Assembly: GCA_035610365.1 (NCBI GenBank)
Contig: CM069436.1
Span: forward strand, 64,123,505-64,187,504
DNA: 64,000 nt
Origin: Aquatica leii
Taxonomy: Eukaryota; Arthropoda; Insecta; Coleoptera; Lampyridae
Direction: 5' to 3'
Position numbers and translations under genes: made by a program. The notes beneath the pieces are model-generated. The model searched no databases. It saw only the letters and a list, made by a program, of their open reading frames with translations, and was not told the DNA's origin. Below are positions 1 to 11,224 of this stretch, one piece after another. Position 1 is the stretch's first letter; every line of letters starts with the position of its first letter.

Positions 1-904
1 ATGACTGCGCTAAAATTGAAAACATTAATTCGAATGCAAAACTGGAGTAGTTTTGGATGCAAACGCAAAATTGACATATTTGGCGCTGCTTTTGTTAATA
101 TTACAGATTTCCAAATTACAGATCAGTATATTCTCTTACAGTAATCTATAAAAATACAGTTTCAGAGATTTGGCAAAGACATACCTTCTTTTTTTATTAC
201 ATCTAAAATAACCTTGAAAGAAAATTATTTCTATGCACGATAACACTTATGTTATGAAATTCGGTCTACGTAAACAACTGGTATTCTAAGAAACATAATT
301 ATTCCCCTAATAGAAGACAATTTTATAATTGAATGTACAGTTTTTAATTTGTTTATAGAATGTTAAAGTTAACCAGTTAATGAATACACATGCTGATAAA
401 AAAATAATAAAGATAATTTGGGTGGGCAGGCATGTTTAACTAAGGATGATCCTTTTATGTCGATAAACAGAAATATTCTACATGTTTCTGTTTATTGACA
501 TAATAAAAACACATCTGGGATCTGGTATATTTTAGGTAATGCTGGTATTATTTCTGGCCGTTTTTAACTATGCAGTGCACGCTGCTTAATAGAATCACGT
601 TGTGACTTGAGGTTTTTGATAATAATAACCAAATGATAACAATATACAAAATTCAGGAAAAATGCTTATTTGTTAGAAAGCAGTAAATACATCAGCGTGT
701 ATGTGATTAACAGGTTGTTAATTTAGAAGTTGAAATCAAATCGTCAATACAAGTTAAAAAAAACATAAAACGTTTAAAAAATCAGCATTTTGAGCCAACG
801 GATCTGTAGCATTAAGCAGTTTATTGACCGTTAATAAAAAGAAATCAAAAACAACGTTATGATGCTTCATTCACTATTCTAAGAACTACACAATTCTTCT
901 TAGA
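1..904. other. AT-rich non-coding stretch
   Basis: No open frame of note and no motif I recognise on either strand. Composition is AT-rich with many short A and T runs. The right edge meets a dispersed repeat that begins near 905. Confidence 0.6.
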
Positions 905-1130
905 AATTTGCTCACAGTAAAAATAAAAACAAAACAATGTTATCATATAAGACGTAGTTAATTTAATTTGATATTCTAAGAGGGCACGTACTTTCCAAGT
1001 TAACTCACAAAGATAACGTATTTACAGATGTTAAAATAATGTACCGTTTCGTAAATCAGTCAAATTATTTTAATAAATAAATAACATTGCATAAATAAGA
1101 GAAATACGCAAAGCAACTATTTTTAGAGTA
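905..1130 (+). repeat. Dispersed repeat, copy 1 (pair with 21505-21722)
   Basis: This stretch aligns by eye, in the same orientation, with 21505-21722. The best part runs from the shared word ATTTACAGATG to AATAAATAA, ACATTGCA and GAAATACG. Divergence is high (I judge about one base in four), so it is an old interspersed repeat. The partner copy abuts a minus-strand LINE endonuclease fragment, so it may be non-coding sequence of that LINE or an independent element. No terminal structure is visible. Confidence 0.5.
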
Positions 1131-1739
1131 CAATGATAAAATTTTTCACTCTAAACAACCGTATTGTAAAAAACCAGCTCAAAAATGCATACAAAATAAG
1201 TTATTGATCATGTATAGAAACAAACCTGACAATAAATTAATAACAAAAACCTAAATTATGATTACTATAAACGGCGTTTTTTCTATGTAGTAGCATGCGT
1301 CCGGATTGTTACTTTAGTAAAATGATAAGATTACCCGATTGAAAACATTATTCATGATTCCGATAAGCGGCGAGCGCTGTAAGTAATTCATACAAAAATT
1401 TCAATCATTAATTTGGTTCTGAAGTCCGAATCTTTGAAGCATCGCCCTGAATTTATTGCTAAAAATACATCTAAAGTGCTAATAAGCTTGTATATTTATA
1501 TTTTATGTGCCTTTTGAGTAGTATAAAAATTTTAAAAAAATTCTTCTTCGTTGGTTTCCGACTTAAAAAGTAAATGAAACAAACCACTCAACCGATTATA
1601 ATTTTATAGAAACGTTTGCAGGATTTTATTCATTCTATATTTTGTTTGTAAACAGAAATTAAAGTGTACGAATTATTTTTGCAAACTCAGAGTTTTCAGA
1701 ATCAAAGCAAGTTAGCTGGTAAAACATTGCTTTGCACGT

Positions 1740-2735
1740 ATGTCGAAACTAATAGTGTGTGTAGCTTACTTGTGCCGCCATCGTTTGCAATCTTTTAATA
1801 ACCAAAAACCGTTTGAGACTTTGCATTTAATTATTACCTTGTTTTCACTATCGCCATCTAACATGACTAAAAATCTGTGGTTGCAGTTCAACGTATTTCT
1901 TAATGATAGCAATCTAAGATACTTCTGTTATGGTTATGAGGAATACACGAGATGTGATGTTTTTGGTTACATGAACTTCTTCTTATCAGATTTGAACTCA
2001 ACGTTGTTTAACCTCATATAAATCAATTCTTCTTCTCTACAGGTTCCACAATACCCTATAACTAATATAACCTAAAATAAAGACACTTGAAATTTGTACC
2101 TTAAAAGTGTAACTCAAGATATTACTTTCATTTCCAAAAGATTGTAATCATCAGCATCATTTATAAACTTAATGATGTCCCAGACTGTAAAAAGATTTTT
2201 TTTGTTGATAATTTTCCGACTGCCTTTTCAAATAGGCGGTTAGTTTTAAATACTGCGAAATGTCAATATTTTTTAAGCATGGAATAACTTGACTACATTA
2301 TAGATGACTTTCTTGTTTTCTTCATTACTTCAAAATAAGCTAATACAATGTTTTCAGTTTGATCGGTTATATTATTGTCATCACACCAGGTAAAAAACTT
2401 TTAACATTCTTTTTCATATTTAGCTTTGGGTTTAGTAAAAAAAAAATTAAATTATTTGTCTCAGTCTTTTTCACAAAATATTTTATATTTAATTTATTTT
2501 ATTTTAAACATGTTTAAAATAAAATAAATGTTTTAAATAAAATAAATTAAAACTAAAATATTTAGTGAAAAAGACTTTAAAAATGGATTACTTTAACGTT
2601 ATTTGGATTTAGTAGTTAATAATTTTTGAATGGCGTTATTGGCAATTTCATGTAATTCAAGATGAGGACAGGAAAGTTCAACAAAATCCTGGACAGAGCG
2701 CATTTTAGAGAAGAAAATGACAACGGTTTAAAATT
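1740..2735 (-). pseudogene. Tyrosine-recombinase-like (Crypton-type) fossil
   Basis: Read on the minus strand, broken frames recall the DNA-breaking/rejoining recombinases that occur widely in arthropod repeats. In order: a segment ending LLTTKSK (about 2735-2630); KAKYEKEC, a stop, then KFFTWCDDNNITDQTENIVL (about 2430-2340); SSYSMLKK; a shifted frame with FFTVWDIIKFINDADD (about 2195-2150); and GYCGTCREEELIYMRLNNVE (about 2060-2000), whose CREEEL matches the box holding the first catalytic arginine. A later KKYVELQPQ piece and a TRP-containing remnant lie near 1770-1900. The GHxFR box and the tyrosine region are not visible. Several stops and frameshifts make it dead. The N-terminal part is split by the palindrome at 2463-2576. 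It could instead come from a DIRS-type element. The open frame on the opposite strand at 1740-2021 is probably its shadow. Confidence 0.6.
2463..2576. repeat. 114-bp near-perfect palindrome (foldback/MITE-like)
   Basis: The left arm starts AGTCTTTTTCAC and the right arm ends GTGAAAAAGACT. Between them about 48 bp on each side are complementary with only a few mismatches, around a short AT-rich centre that repeats part of the arm. It sits inside the recombinase fossil: minus-strand recombinase frames are recognisable on both sides. That indicates insertion into an already resident element. No transposase is associated, and I could not settle a target-site duplication. Confidence 0.65.
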
Positions 2736-2736
2736 T

Positions 2737-5560
2737 GAATTTAGAAAGTAGGCAAAGTTTGACTATTGTTACTAACTAAAATACATTGAAAATTGCTGCT
2801 ATACATGTATTATAATTTTTATCAGAAAAAAATGTAAATCAAACAAAACCAGAAAAAATAGTGTAAAAAATTTGTGTTAGAATACCTTTTTGTAACGCTT
2901 GTAAATCATCGTCACTGTAACACTGGTTTTATAATATGCTATTTCACAATTTTTGAATGTGATCTAGCCATTTGGATGTGTTAAAGCTTTAGACCCCGGT
3001 TGAGTTCTCCTAGTCATATAGTCTTGTTTCCGCGTATAAAAAAAAGGTGGCCGGCACCCCAGTTCCATTATAGTTATAGACTTCATTTGAATTTAACTTT
3101 TCTGCATTTAGCAAGTACCTTATAAAAGTTTCCAACAATATGCTTGTTAAAAACTGTTGCACGACTAAGACTATTTGGTTAAAGCGTTTTTAAAAACAGG
3201 TCTTTATTTCAAAGCATAAAAAATTGTAACTAGTTACAAGTTGCCAGTTTGTTTATCTTCTGATTATCAATTATATACATGTATGCTAGTTTACGAGTTC
3301 TCGTTGTAGTGAAGCCATATATTATTCGTAGTGTGTCCGGTAGATATTTTGGATTTTTTTTTCTATGTTTTCATCAAGAATTGAGAACATTTAAAGTTTG
3401 GTGAACATTGTATTTTATTTTCTTTTTCTTTAAACTTTACTTCATACCTTCAGAGTGTCATCTCGTCATTCTCAGCTTTTTACTTACTACAGCTTTTTCC
3501 ATTCGATCGGGCGAAGCTAGAAAGGACTATTGGGTTTTATTTTCCATTAAAAAACCATCTTGCTAATTCAACTTCACAATAAAGAATAAAATCTTCCCTA
3601 AAAAATATGTATTAACTCTTCTCTAAACGAATTTTTTAAACAAGTTGAAATTAGCAAAATACAACTTAACAGACTAATCATGTACGGATCAATTGGTAGC
3701 TAACAATCAATGTTTTTTTATGAAACTTAAGTGAACGTGCTAAATTAAGTTGCTGAGTTACGTTGTTTTGGAATTGTAAATGACATTCAAAATGTCGGCA
3801 GCTGCAAATTAATTAACAACTTCAGCTGATTTTTACACGTTTTGAAGAAATTTTTGAACGTGTCTTCCACTGCTTTACCTATTTAGAGACACAACTAAGT
3901 ATTTTAAAAATAATTACAATGGTTTTGTAGAATACCATAGAAGATTTAATTTTTTAAAGTAAACATCAATAAATTAAATACACACAATTTATAGTCTTAT
4001 AAGATAAAATTTGTTTTGTTGTGTATGTGCTCGGATTATAGACTGTTTTCAGTTTAATTCAGCCACTTTTGATATATTTAAAAAAACACTCTGTTTCATT
4101 TTACGTTAGAATTCAACAAGCTTATAAAACACGTTTTACCTTAAGTTTATTAATTATTAACTATAAACCACTGGTTTTTATTTAAATTGTACAACAACCA
4201 ATCATTCTTTGTTTGCGCATATACTCTTCCCTTTTACAGTCATATTTATTTGATACTGTTTATTATTTATACCAGAATCTTTATTAAGATTTTTCATCGG
4301 AAACATAAAATAATAATGTGCAATGTGTAACAAAAAAGAAAGCAATAATTTGCAAAATCATTTTTTGTGCCAGTTATTGATTAATACAAAATTAATAAAT
4401 TCATTAGCTTAGTTACATTGATTATTAGTTTTAAACTTACTTAATTCGCTCGACTTTAAGATGAGAAAATTATTTAATTGACTTGCATTAATAAAGTTCA
4501 AAAGCTGGGAAAACCACATTAAAATGTAATTAACTGTTTCAAATATTTAAACTGTGGTAGATAAAATTTTACCGTCGTAAATTTTATTCCCGTTACACCT
4601 TGACCAAAGTTAAAACAACCCCGTGGTCTACAGTTAATTTACGAATGCATAAACAATATTTCAAACAGAGCCATTAACCAAATAAAACCTATAATTAAGT
4701 TATACAGTTGATTGAAAGTTTATGAAATGTGTAAACATTTACAAAACTTCACTTAAATTCTTTTAATTATAAAAACTTTTTAAAATTTTATAATTAAATA
4801 AATTTTTTTTTAATAATTAAAAAAACATGAATGAGTATAGTTTAGGTTTCTAACAACATAATTAACTTACTATTATTGATAGTTCAAACTATGTATATAT
4901 CCTCGCATAACAAAACAAACCTTTTAAGAAATTTGATACTTTGTTTATAGAGAGTAGAGTATTATGTGGTAGTTACGCTTTAATTATATTACCGAATAAC
5001 ATAGATAGATGTAACAACAATTAGGATTATATACATTATTAAAACAGAAGTACCTAAACAGAAAAAGTTAGTAGTTTCTGGATTTATTTATTGTACTCAT
5101 TTAATTCGTACATATTATAACAACATCAATAATATATTTAATATTATGATTAAAATAATTAATATTTATTATACAACAATAAAAAATTAAATACCTATTA
5201 TTTTTAAAGCACCAACGTTACAATTCTTGTACTTGTAACTTTACACAATATTATCGTTTTGTATTTTTTGTTAAATTGTACGTTAATAGTTTCTATTTCA
5301 AATAGATTGCATATTATGTGGTTTAACAATAGCGTTTTCTGTTATTCGATACAGTAGAATGTTCCGGTTAATAATATAAGTTTGAAAACTCTAAACTCGT
5401 AGCAGAACTTAGTTTCATCTATATTAATAAAACGGTAAAACTGTTTATGTGTATAGTAAAATAATAAAATTATTAAAAATTATTTTATAATAATAATTTA
5501 ACGATATTTATAAAAAAAAGTTGCTAAATAATGCTGACGCTCAATTACCCAAAAACTCGT
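2737..5560. other. AT-rich stretch without recognised genes
   Basis: Both strands were read for coding motifs and none was found. There are long A/T runs and short AT palindromes. A slightly GC-richer spot near 2990-3065 (around CCCCGGTTGAG and GGTGGCCGGCACCCC) is too short to assign. Confidence 0.5.
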
Positions 5561-5761
5561 TAAATAAACTCGTTGTATTTCTAAAGCTGGCAACAGTGTG
5601 CATGTGATACGATATATAAAAAGATTCAAGCCCGAAAAAGTGGCTTAGCCAACAATTAGTTTGTAATGTGACGTTCTATACAAATTAAATAAAAGTGATC
5701 AATTTAATTGTCTTAATCTGTGTGAGGTTAATTAGAAATCTAATCAAACTAAAATTTGTTA

Positions 5762-5776
5762 GGCTATGAACCTAGT
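5762..5776 (+). promoter_or_regulatory. Possible copia primer-binding site
   Basis: The 15-mer GGCTATGAACCTAGT resembles the internal initiator-tRNA-Met half-tRNA site used by Drosophila copia, with four or so changes. It lies upstream of the copia gag fossil, where such a site is expected. If right, the 5' LTR would end just before it. No second LTR was found, so this is tentative. Confidence 0.3.
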
Positions 5777-5879
5777 TGTCGCCGGTTTTTCTTAAAAAAA
5801 AAGGAGGTAGAACGTTGGTGAAAAAACTAAAGTTAAGTTTGTGTTTGCGTGTAAAAAAAGCGTCATTAAATATTCACAA

Positions 5880-6530
5880 TGTCAAATGTGTACACAAATA
5901 ATTGGAAATTTCGCATAACCGCTACTACGGAAGGAACAGTGTAGTGAGGTAATTAAACAAAATTCACCCATAGAAGAAAATAAAAGGAAAGATCTTCTTG
6001 TCCATGATGCAAAAACATAATCATTTATTATAAAGAGTTTGTCAGGCAAACATTTGGACATTATTAAGGACTTCAAGGCTGCAAAAGAACAGATGAAAAC
6101 GTTTAAAGATATCTTCCTAAGAACCAGTTTGTTTACAAAACTTACATTGGTAAAAATTGTTTAACCTCTAATCAGGTAATAATACAAGTTTAGAAGATCA
6201 ATTTTTAAATTTTGACACCATGATTTCAAAGAGTTGGGATTAATAATTGAAGATTCTGACAAGATGTGCCATTTATTGTTGTTAGTTCCAACAAAGTACG
6301 ATACAGTTATCACTGACCTAGAGACCATAAGTAAGGTCCAAATGGTTCTAAGCGAGATTGCTCAACGAAGTATTAAAGTTAAAATAAAAACAAGTAAAAG
6401 AAAATCAAAATTTTAGTAACGGTTACAGCTTAAAAGCATCTACCGATTGTTTCATTTGTGGTAATAAAAATCATTTTGGAGCACAGTGTCTTAAGAAAAG
6501 CACCCAAAACAGATTTCATAGACGAAGTGT
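5880..6530 (+). pseudogene. Ty1/copia gag fossil
   Basis: Gag forms the capsid of the retrotransposon particle. The frame at 6234-6416 contains MCHLLLLVPTKYDTVITDLE, the signature of copia-type gag polyproteins (LLxxLPxxYDxVITxLE). Shortly after, 6448-6489 encodes an intact CCHC zinc knuckle, CFICGNKNHFGAQC, the RNA-binding motif of gag. Upstream, around 6080-6110, KEQMKTFKDIF resembles the preceding gag helix. Stops separate these pieces, so no product is expected. Integrase and RT remnants follow in the same orientation. Confidence 0.75.
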
Positions 6531-6829
6531 GTAACATAATATAAATTTAAGTAGCTGGCTGCAGGGCGAAAAACATGTTAGTTTTTGGGAATTTAGTTAG
6601 CAACACTTTGATGTTAATAATGGGTGCTAAATAAATGACATTTTGGTTTTGACGTATTTTATTATTAATAAAAATCAATAAGACAACAACGAACGTATAA
6701 AACAGGTAAGTAGGTTTAAAAGAAGTAAAGGAAGGTAACTGAATTATATTGAAAGTATACAAATCGAAAATAAACAAACTTTGCAAGCTCAAAAAAAAAA
6801 GTATTTTACAAGTAATATGCGAAAAAAAG

Positions 6830-8060
6830 TTAATAGTAATCGAAACAGTTGTTGTGCTCTTAGCGACCGCACTAACCTAAAAAAATTAAAAAATAATAGT
6901 TGGAATTGATGTAACTTCAATATGTGGTAAGAATGTTAGACTTGTAGAAACTTGAATAGTTTTTATATTCTAAAATTTGACTGTTTGGTCTCATTACTTC
7001 TCAGAAAAATATTTTCATGTAATAATAGACGATTTTTTTTACACTTTTTAGTAGTAAGGTTGTTAAAACTAAAATTAAAGCTGAACAAAATTTAAAAGAT
7101 TATATAACTGGAACGGAAAAGCAATATCAGGTAGACAATAAAGGAGTAGTGTGTTTGATTAAGAAGAATAAGAAATTCAGTTAGAGTATACAATGAGTTA
7201 TAGTCAGCAACAAAATAAAAAGTCGGAAATGATTAAATAATTATTATTAAGTAAAGTAAGATCTAAAATAGTAGAATCGGACATTGTTAAAATTTTATAG
7301 TGTGAAACGTTTAAAGCTAGCGCTTATGAGAGCAATAGAACGTCAAGTTTAACAATAGAGAAAAGACAAACTATATCTTCTATTTGGAACGACAGAAATG
7401 ATCTGTCAAAATTTCGAGTTTTTGGGCAATCATGGTATCACGGGAAGGTAATTGGATTCAAGAGCTAAACGGACATTTATAGTTGGATATTGTGAGGCGA
7501 CTATTGATTTTGGGTGCCTAATGAAGAGAAAATTATAAAATCTAGATATGTAAGGTAAAATAGAAAATAAAAGAAATTACTAAATACAAATAGTTAAGAA
7601 ATTACGTTATTCTTACAAACGACGTAGAAGATAATCAAACGACACAAAAAGTACCAGAACATAAAATAAAGATGTAGAAGAAAAAATGTTGAATAAAATT
7701 AAACAGACAGAAGTGTCAAGTGAAAATGACCGAAGAAGAAAAACTATCTGGATCAAGGAGAATGATTAAGAAACCAGCACACTTGAACGAGAGTGAGATA
7801 TATACAGCATATTGTTTATTGACAAGACAGGAACCAAAGTATTTTAAAAAAGCAATAATAAATGAAGAATAGAAGAAATCAATACAAAGCGAGTTAACTT
7901 CACATAGAAAACTAAATACTTGGACAAAAGCAAAATTGCAAAATCGTCAATTACCCATTGAGGCAAAGTGGATTTTTAAAATAAAGAAAGGTGGAACAAA
8001 AAAGTCTGGATTGGAGGCAAGAAGCTAACACAAAATTTATGTTGACCAAAAAAAATGAGA
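6830..8060 (+). pseudogene. Ty1/copia integrase and RT N-terminus fossil
   Basis: Broken plus-strand frames follow copia pol order. Integrase pieces are FHVIIDDFFYTF near 7010-7050 (the FIDDFSRYT box), a TQQNKKSEMIK-like piece near 7200 (the PQQNGVAER box), and FRVFGQSWYHGK near 7415-7450 (the HLRVFGC box). Near 7800-8030 the start of the reverse transcriptase is clear: AYCLLTRQEPKYFKKA, then IQSELTSHRKLNTW, then EAKWIFKIKKGGTKK, followed by a degraded KARLVA box. The rest of RT and the RNase H are absent, so the element is 3'-truncated near 8060. At least six stops or shifts are present. Confidence 0.75.
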
Positions 8061-8520
8061 AGGCGTCTTAGTATCAGCAACCTGAATCTAAAAATGATAA
8101 TTGTTAGCCTTTTCACGCTAAAAATAAAAAAATATATAAGCAACCAAAGTGTACAGAAAAATTTCGTATACAAAATTAGAAATATAGGATGCATCTATGC
8201 TTTAAGAAAAAAAAATAATTGTTTAAAAAATTGTTTTCAAAAACTAGCATAAAGACGTAATGTAAAAGCTACTACTAAACATTGGTGAAACAATGTACAA
8301 AAGTAAAATAAAATCCTAAATTGTATAAACAAATAATACAGACGACGGTAATAAAACCAATTCTTGCGGATAGGTTATGGTGCCTTCTATCGGTATTGTC
8401 GCCAAGTGTCTACAAATCGTTAAATACGTGTTTTTAGTTTTTAAGTTAATTAAATAATTTCTGATGCTTACAGGTAAATTAACTGCAGCAAGCGTATTAC
8501 AGGTATAGAATCTTGAGCTT
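8060..8520. other. Unassigned AT-rich stretch after copia
   Basis: No coding similarity is recognised. It lies where the missing 3' part and LTR of the copia element would be expected, but I see no LTR match to the region upstream of 5760. Confidence 0.4.
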
Positions 8521-8660
8521 TAGCGTTTTTTTTTTGGCTAAGACTGCGACTTAGTTGAACACCCAGACTTTTTAGACTTGATCCTTAAGAACCAAAACAA
8601 GAAGTAGAACTTGGTCTTTGCCGTATTGTCGTTTGTGAACTTAAATAAACTAAATGACAT
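8521..8660 (+). repeat. Dispersed foldback repeat, partial copy
   Basis: About 125 bp here match 61998-62125. Shared words include CAGACTTTTTAG, AACAAGAAGTAGAACTTGGT and CTTTGCCGTATTGTCGTTTG. The match covers the left terminal repeat and the interior of the 62-kb copy. The right arm is missing, so this copy is truncated. Confidence 0.75.
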
Positions 8661-9289
8661 TCACCACCAAAAGTTGCTGATAGTCGTATTACAGAAAATT
8701 ATTAAATTAATGAAAATAATTGAAATGACGGTAGTTGCAATTGAAAATTATTTTAGATTAATGACTGCTTTTAAATGATACTTTACTAGAGGTATTTATG
8801 GATTTTAGATTGATTAAAAAAAATTATTTTATGTTTTTAAATGCAACTTTATAATTGAAAGTTGTAGATAAAATTTTGTATTAATTAGTACGCTGTTGAA
8901 TTATCCGTAATCTGTGTTGAATTGAGATTTTCTTTGTTCGATGAAAATTCCAGTGGTAATTTGGTTTCCTTTCCGAGATAGAATTGTAATTAAAGATATT
9001 TTAGCCATTGCTTATTTTAAATTTGTTGATCTAAGTCTCACCAAATAAATTTTATGACAGTAATGTAATAGAATATTTTGTCAATTCGACAGTTCACACA
9101 GAAACAAACACCGTGACCCAACACTACTTTTGTGACGTAATTAAATCTGTTTGCATCTTCTTTGCACTTCTTGGTAGTATGATTTTTTTTTCAAAAAAAT
9201 TCGAACATAACTATTATGGAAATGGTAGTCGAATAAGTTGATATATAGAAGTGATTTTGGTAATAGAGGGGAGTTAGTTAGTTGACAGT

Positions 9290-9655
9290 TGTTCGAAATG
9301 TTTTAAATATTGCGGGTGTTAATTTCGCCCTTTGCTTTAGATGAAGAATTGCCGCGGAAGTCATTAAAAATGGAACAGTGAATAGTTCGATCAAGTGGAA
9401 AAACTTTCCTATTTCGTAAATTAATTACGGTTTCTTGAATTTCACTGGTTACTGGTTTGATTTCGTATTAACGTATCGTAGGTTTGTGCGTAAGCTTATG
9501 TTTTGCAATCCCATTTTTCGTCTTAGTGGCGCATCATTGAGAAATCTTCAGACGGTAAATTGTTCATAAGGGAGTAGTACTCTATCGAGGTTCCGGACGA
9601 CGTCAACTGGCCTAAGCTAACCAGAGCTCGCCTACGAACAAACAATTAAGGTATT
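9290..9655. other. GC-richer patch of unknown function
   Basis: This stretch is visibly richer in G, C and CpG than its surroundings, especially 9585-9635 (GGTTCCGGACGACGTC, AGAGCTCGCC). It has no open frame. AAGGTATTT near 9647 could be a splice donor. It might be an LTR remnant, a first exon or a regulatory island. Nothing here decides between them. Confidence 0.3.
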
Positions 9656-10187
9656 TATTCATTACCAATTAAGTTATTTAGTTGCGAGTTCAGTGATTGA
9701 CAAGCTTTAAAATTAATGATGAGGGTTCATTGATGGTTATTGAATATTTTGATGATTTAAACCCTTTATGGTGTTTGCTAATTTTAATTTTTTTTTTAAA
9801 TTATTATTATTAAACAGCAAGAGTAAAAGACGTAATGTAACCAACGTCTAAAGTGTTGTATCGACATATAAAGTAAAAGCAAAAAAGAAAAATATTCTTA
9901 TTTTGCGTACCATAATTTTAAGATTGTCAAGTTTGTTTTACGGAATTTATTTGATTTTATTAAGTATCGTATTTGTTTTATTATTCATACACGGTCGTGC
10001 ATTTTTTTTTAAATGTAATTTAGTTTGTTTATTAATTATGTTTTTTTTCTTATTCAATTTGTTTGAATTTAAGATTTTATTTGCGTCAAATTGATTTAAC
10101 GTTAATGTTAAATTGTTAAATGTAACAAAGCTTTCATTCAATCGGTCTTCGCGTATGTGAATTTTAGATTATTACAGACTTTTCGTG

Positions 10188-10225
10188 TGATACACTCTTA
10201 AGGTAAGTCCCATTTGAGTGTATCA
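10188..10225. repeat. Perfect 10-bp stem hairpin
   Basis: TGATACACTC and GAGTGTATCA are exact complements separated by 18 bases. The hairpin overlaps the downstream edge of the minus-strand tRNA-like sequence, so it may belong to the same small element. Confidence 0.5.
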
Positions 10226-10278
10226 ATTTGAAGCGGACTCATGGTTGGTAAGGGCCTCTAGTCTATTGAGCTATACTC
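10212..10278 (-). repeat. tRNA-like SINE head or tRNA pseudogene
   Basis: On the minus strand, TATAGCTCAATAGACTAGAG resembles a D-arm with an A box. About 35 bases later, GCTTCAAATTG resembles a B box (8 of 11 to GGTTCAAATCC). Between them CTTACCAACCATGAG could form a weak anticodon arm. The T-stem does not pair well, so it is not a functional tRNA. A tRNA-derived SINE head fits best. Confidence 0.35.
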
Positions 10279-10878
10279 CTTCTTGATGCCCTTTGAATTT
10301 TGATTTTGTTTTCTTTCGAGTTTTTCAAGCAATCACGGGATTTTGGAATATAACCCACCCCGTCTTTACTGAGCACCGGCAAAACTTCGTTTATGTTACT
10401 TTATTTTAGGCTATTCTATTGTTCCTACTTTTGCACGTAAAAATGTTACTGAAACAACAAAACGGAACTGCGGGTAAATACTACAGTTAATCGGATAATT
10501 AAAACTGGTTAGGTTTACATAAAATTTAATTGCAGGTTATAATAATCAAAGACTGAGTTATTCTGCTACGAAGTTCTTTTTACAATACAAACAATAACGC
10601 CACGTGGTATCGTTTTTTGCTGTCTGAAATTGCTGGGAAAATCTAATACTAGCTTGATGCGCCAAAGTTAAAATTTATGAGGCGGACGTCGGCTTTATAT
10701 AGTGCACGGTGAGATCAAATGGAGTTTGTAACCTTTGACATACAAATTGATTACGAGTAAAATATTGAAAATTTTCTGTGTTCAATTTAACTTAAATCTA
10801 ACTTTGAACAATTATTTATAGATTAATGAACCAAAAAAAGGAAACATGGCAACAAGAGTTTTGTACTTTTATACTATT

Positions 10879-11021
10879 GAAACATTCGCAAAGTTTTTGT
10901 AAATTTTGAGAACGTTTGCGTATTTTTTATCCACGTCTAGAACGTTCACTAAAGAATGTAAAGGCTTCTAGAGTGTTTGCAAAAACGTATAAATACGGTA
11001 CAAACAAATCGTAGGTCAGTT
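10879..11021 (+). promoter_or_regulatory. Heat-shock-type promoter (HSEs, TATA, initiator)
   Basis: The layout matches insect heat-shock promoters. Heat-shock factor binds inverted GAA/TTC modules. GAAcgTTC is exact at 10940-10947, followed by in-phase GAA at 10954, with further modules TTCtaGAg at 10966-10973, GAAcgTTt at 10910-10917 and GAAacaTTC at 10879-10887. TATAAATA lies at 10988-10995. An arthropod initiator TCAGTT follows at 11016-11021, with its A at 11018, exactly 30 bp after the first T of TATA. No HSP-like coding sequence follows within several kb. It could drive an upstream exon of a gene outside recognition, a non-coding RNA, or be a stranded duplicate. The elements are seen directly; heat responsiveness is inferred. 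Confidence 0.55.
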
Positions 11022-11220
11022 ATTTTCCGTAATTCAAAGACGGCAGTGTTATGAAGATTATTCAAGTCTAAATAAATAAGTAGTTAACGCGTGTGAAATA
11101 AATCTACGGTGTATAAACCTGCACGTGACTTTAGCGTAAACAAACAATAAGTGTTAAATAGTTATTCGCAGACTTATCTTCGTGTAAGTTATAGTGTGTT
11201 ATACATAAATTATAGTGTAA
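11018..11220 (+). ncRNA. Possible untranslated first exon or ncRNA start
   Basis: This is the stretch that would be transcribed from the promoter ending at 11021. It has no useful open frame: the first ATG, at about 11051, gives six codons. Consensus splice donors GTAAGT occur at 11184 and 11217. It could be a spliced leader exon, as in insect hsp83/hsp90 genes, or the start of a non-coding heat-inducible RNA. No acceptor or downstream exon could be assigned. Confidence 0.25.
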
Positions 11221-11224
11221 GTGT

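Noticed and set aside
1740-2021. 93-codon plus-strand open frame
   Set aside because: The opposite strand carries recombinase blocks in family order; this frame is probably a shadow.
9903-10094. 63-codon hydrophobic open frame
   Set aside because: T-rich sequence gives Phe and Leu runs by composition. No relatives recognised, no context.
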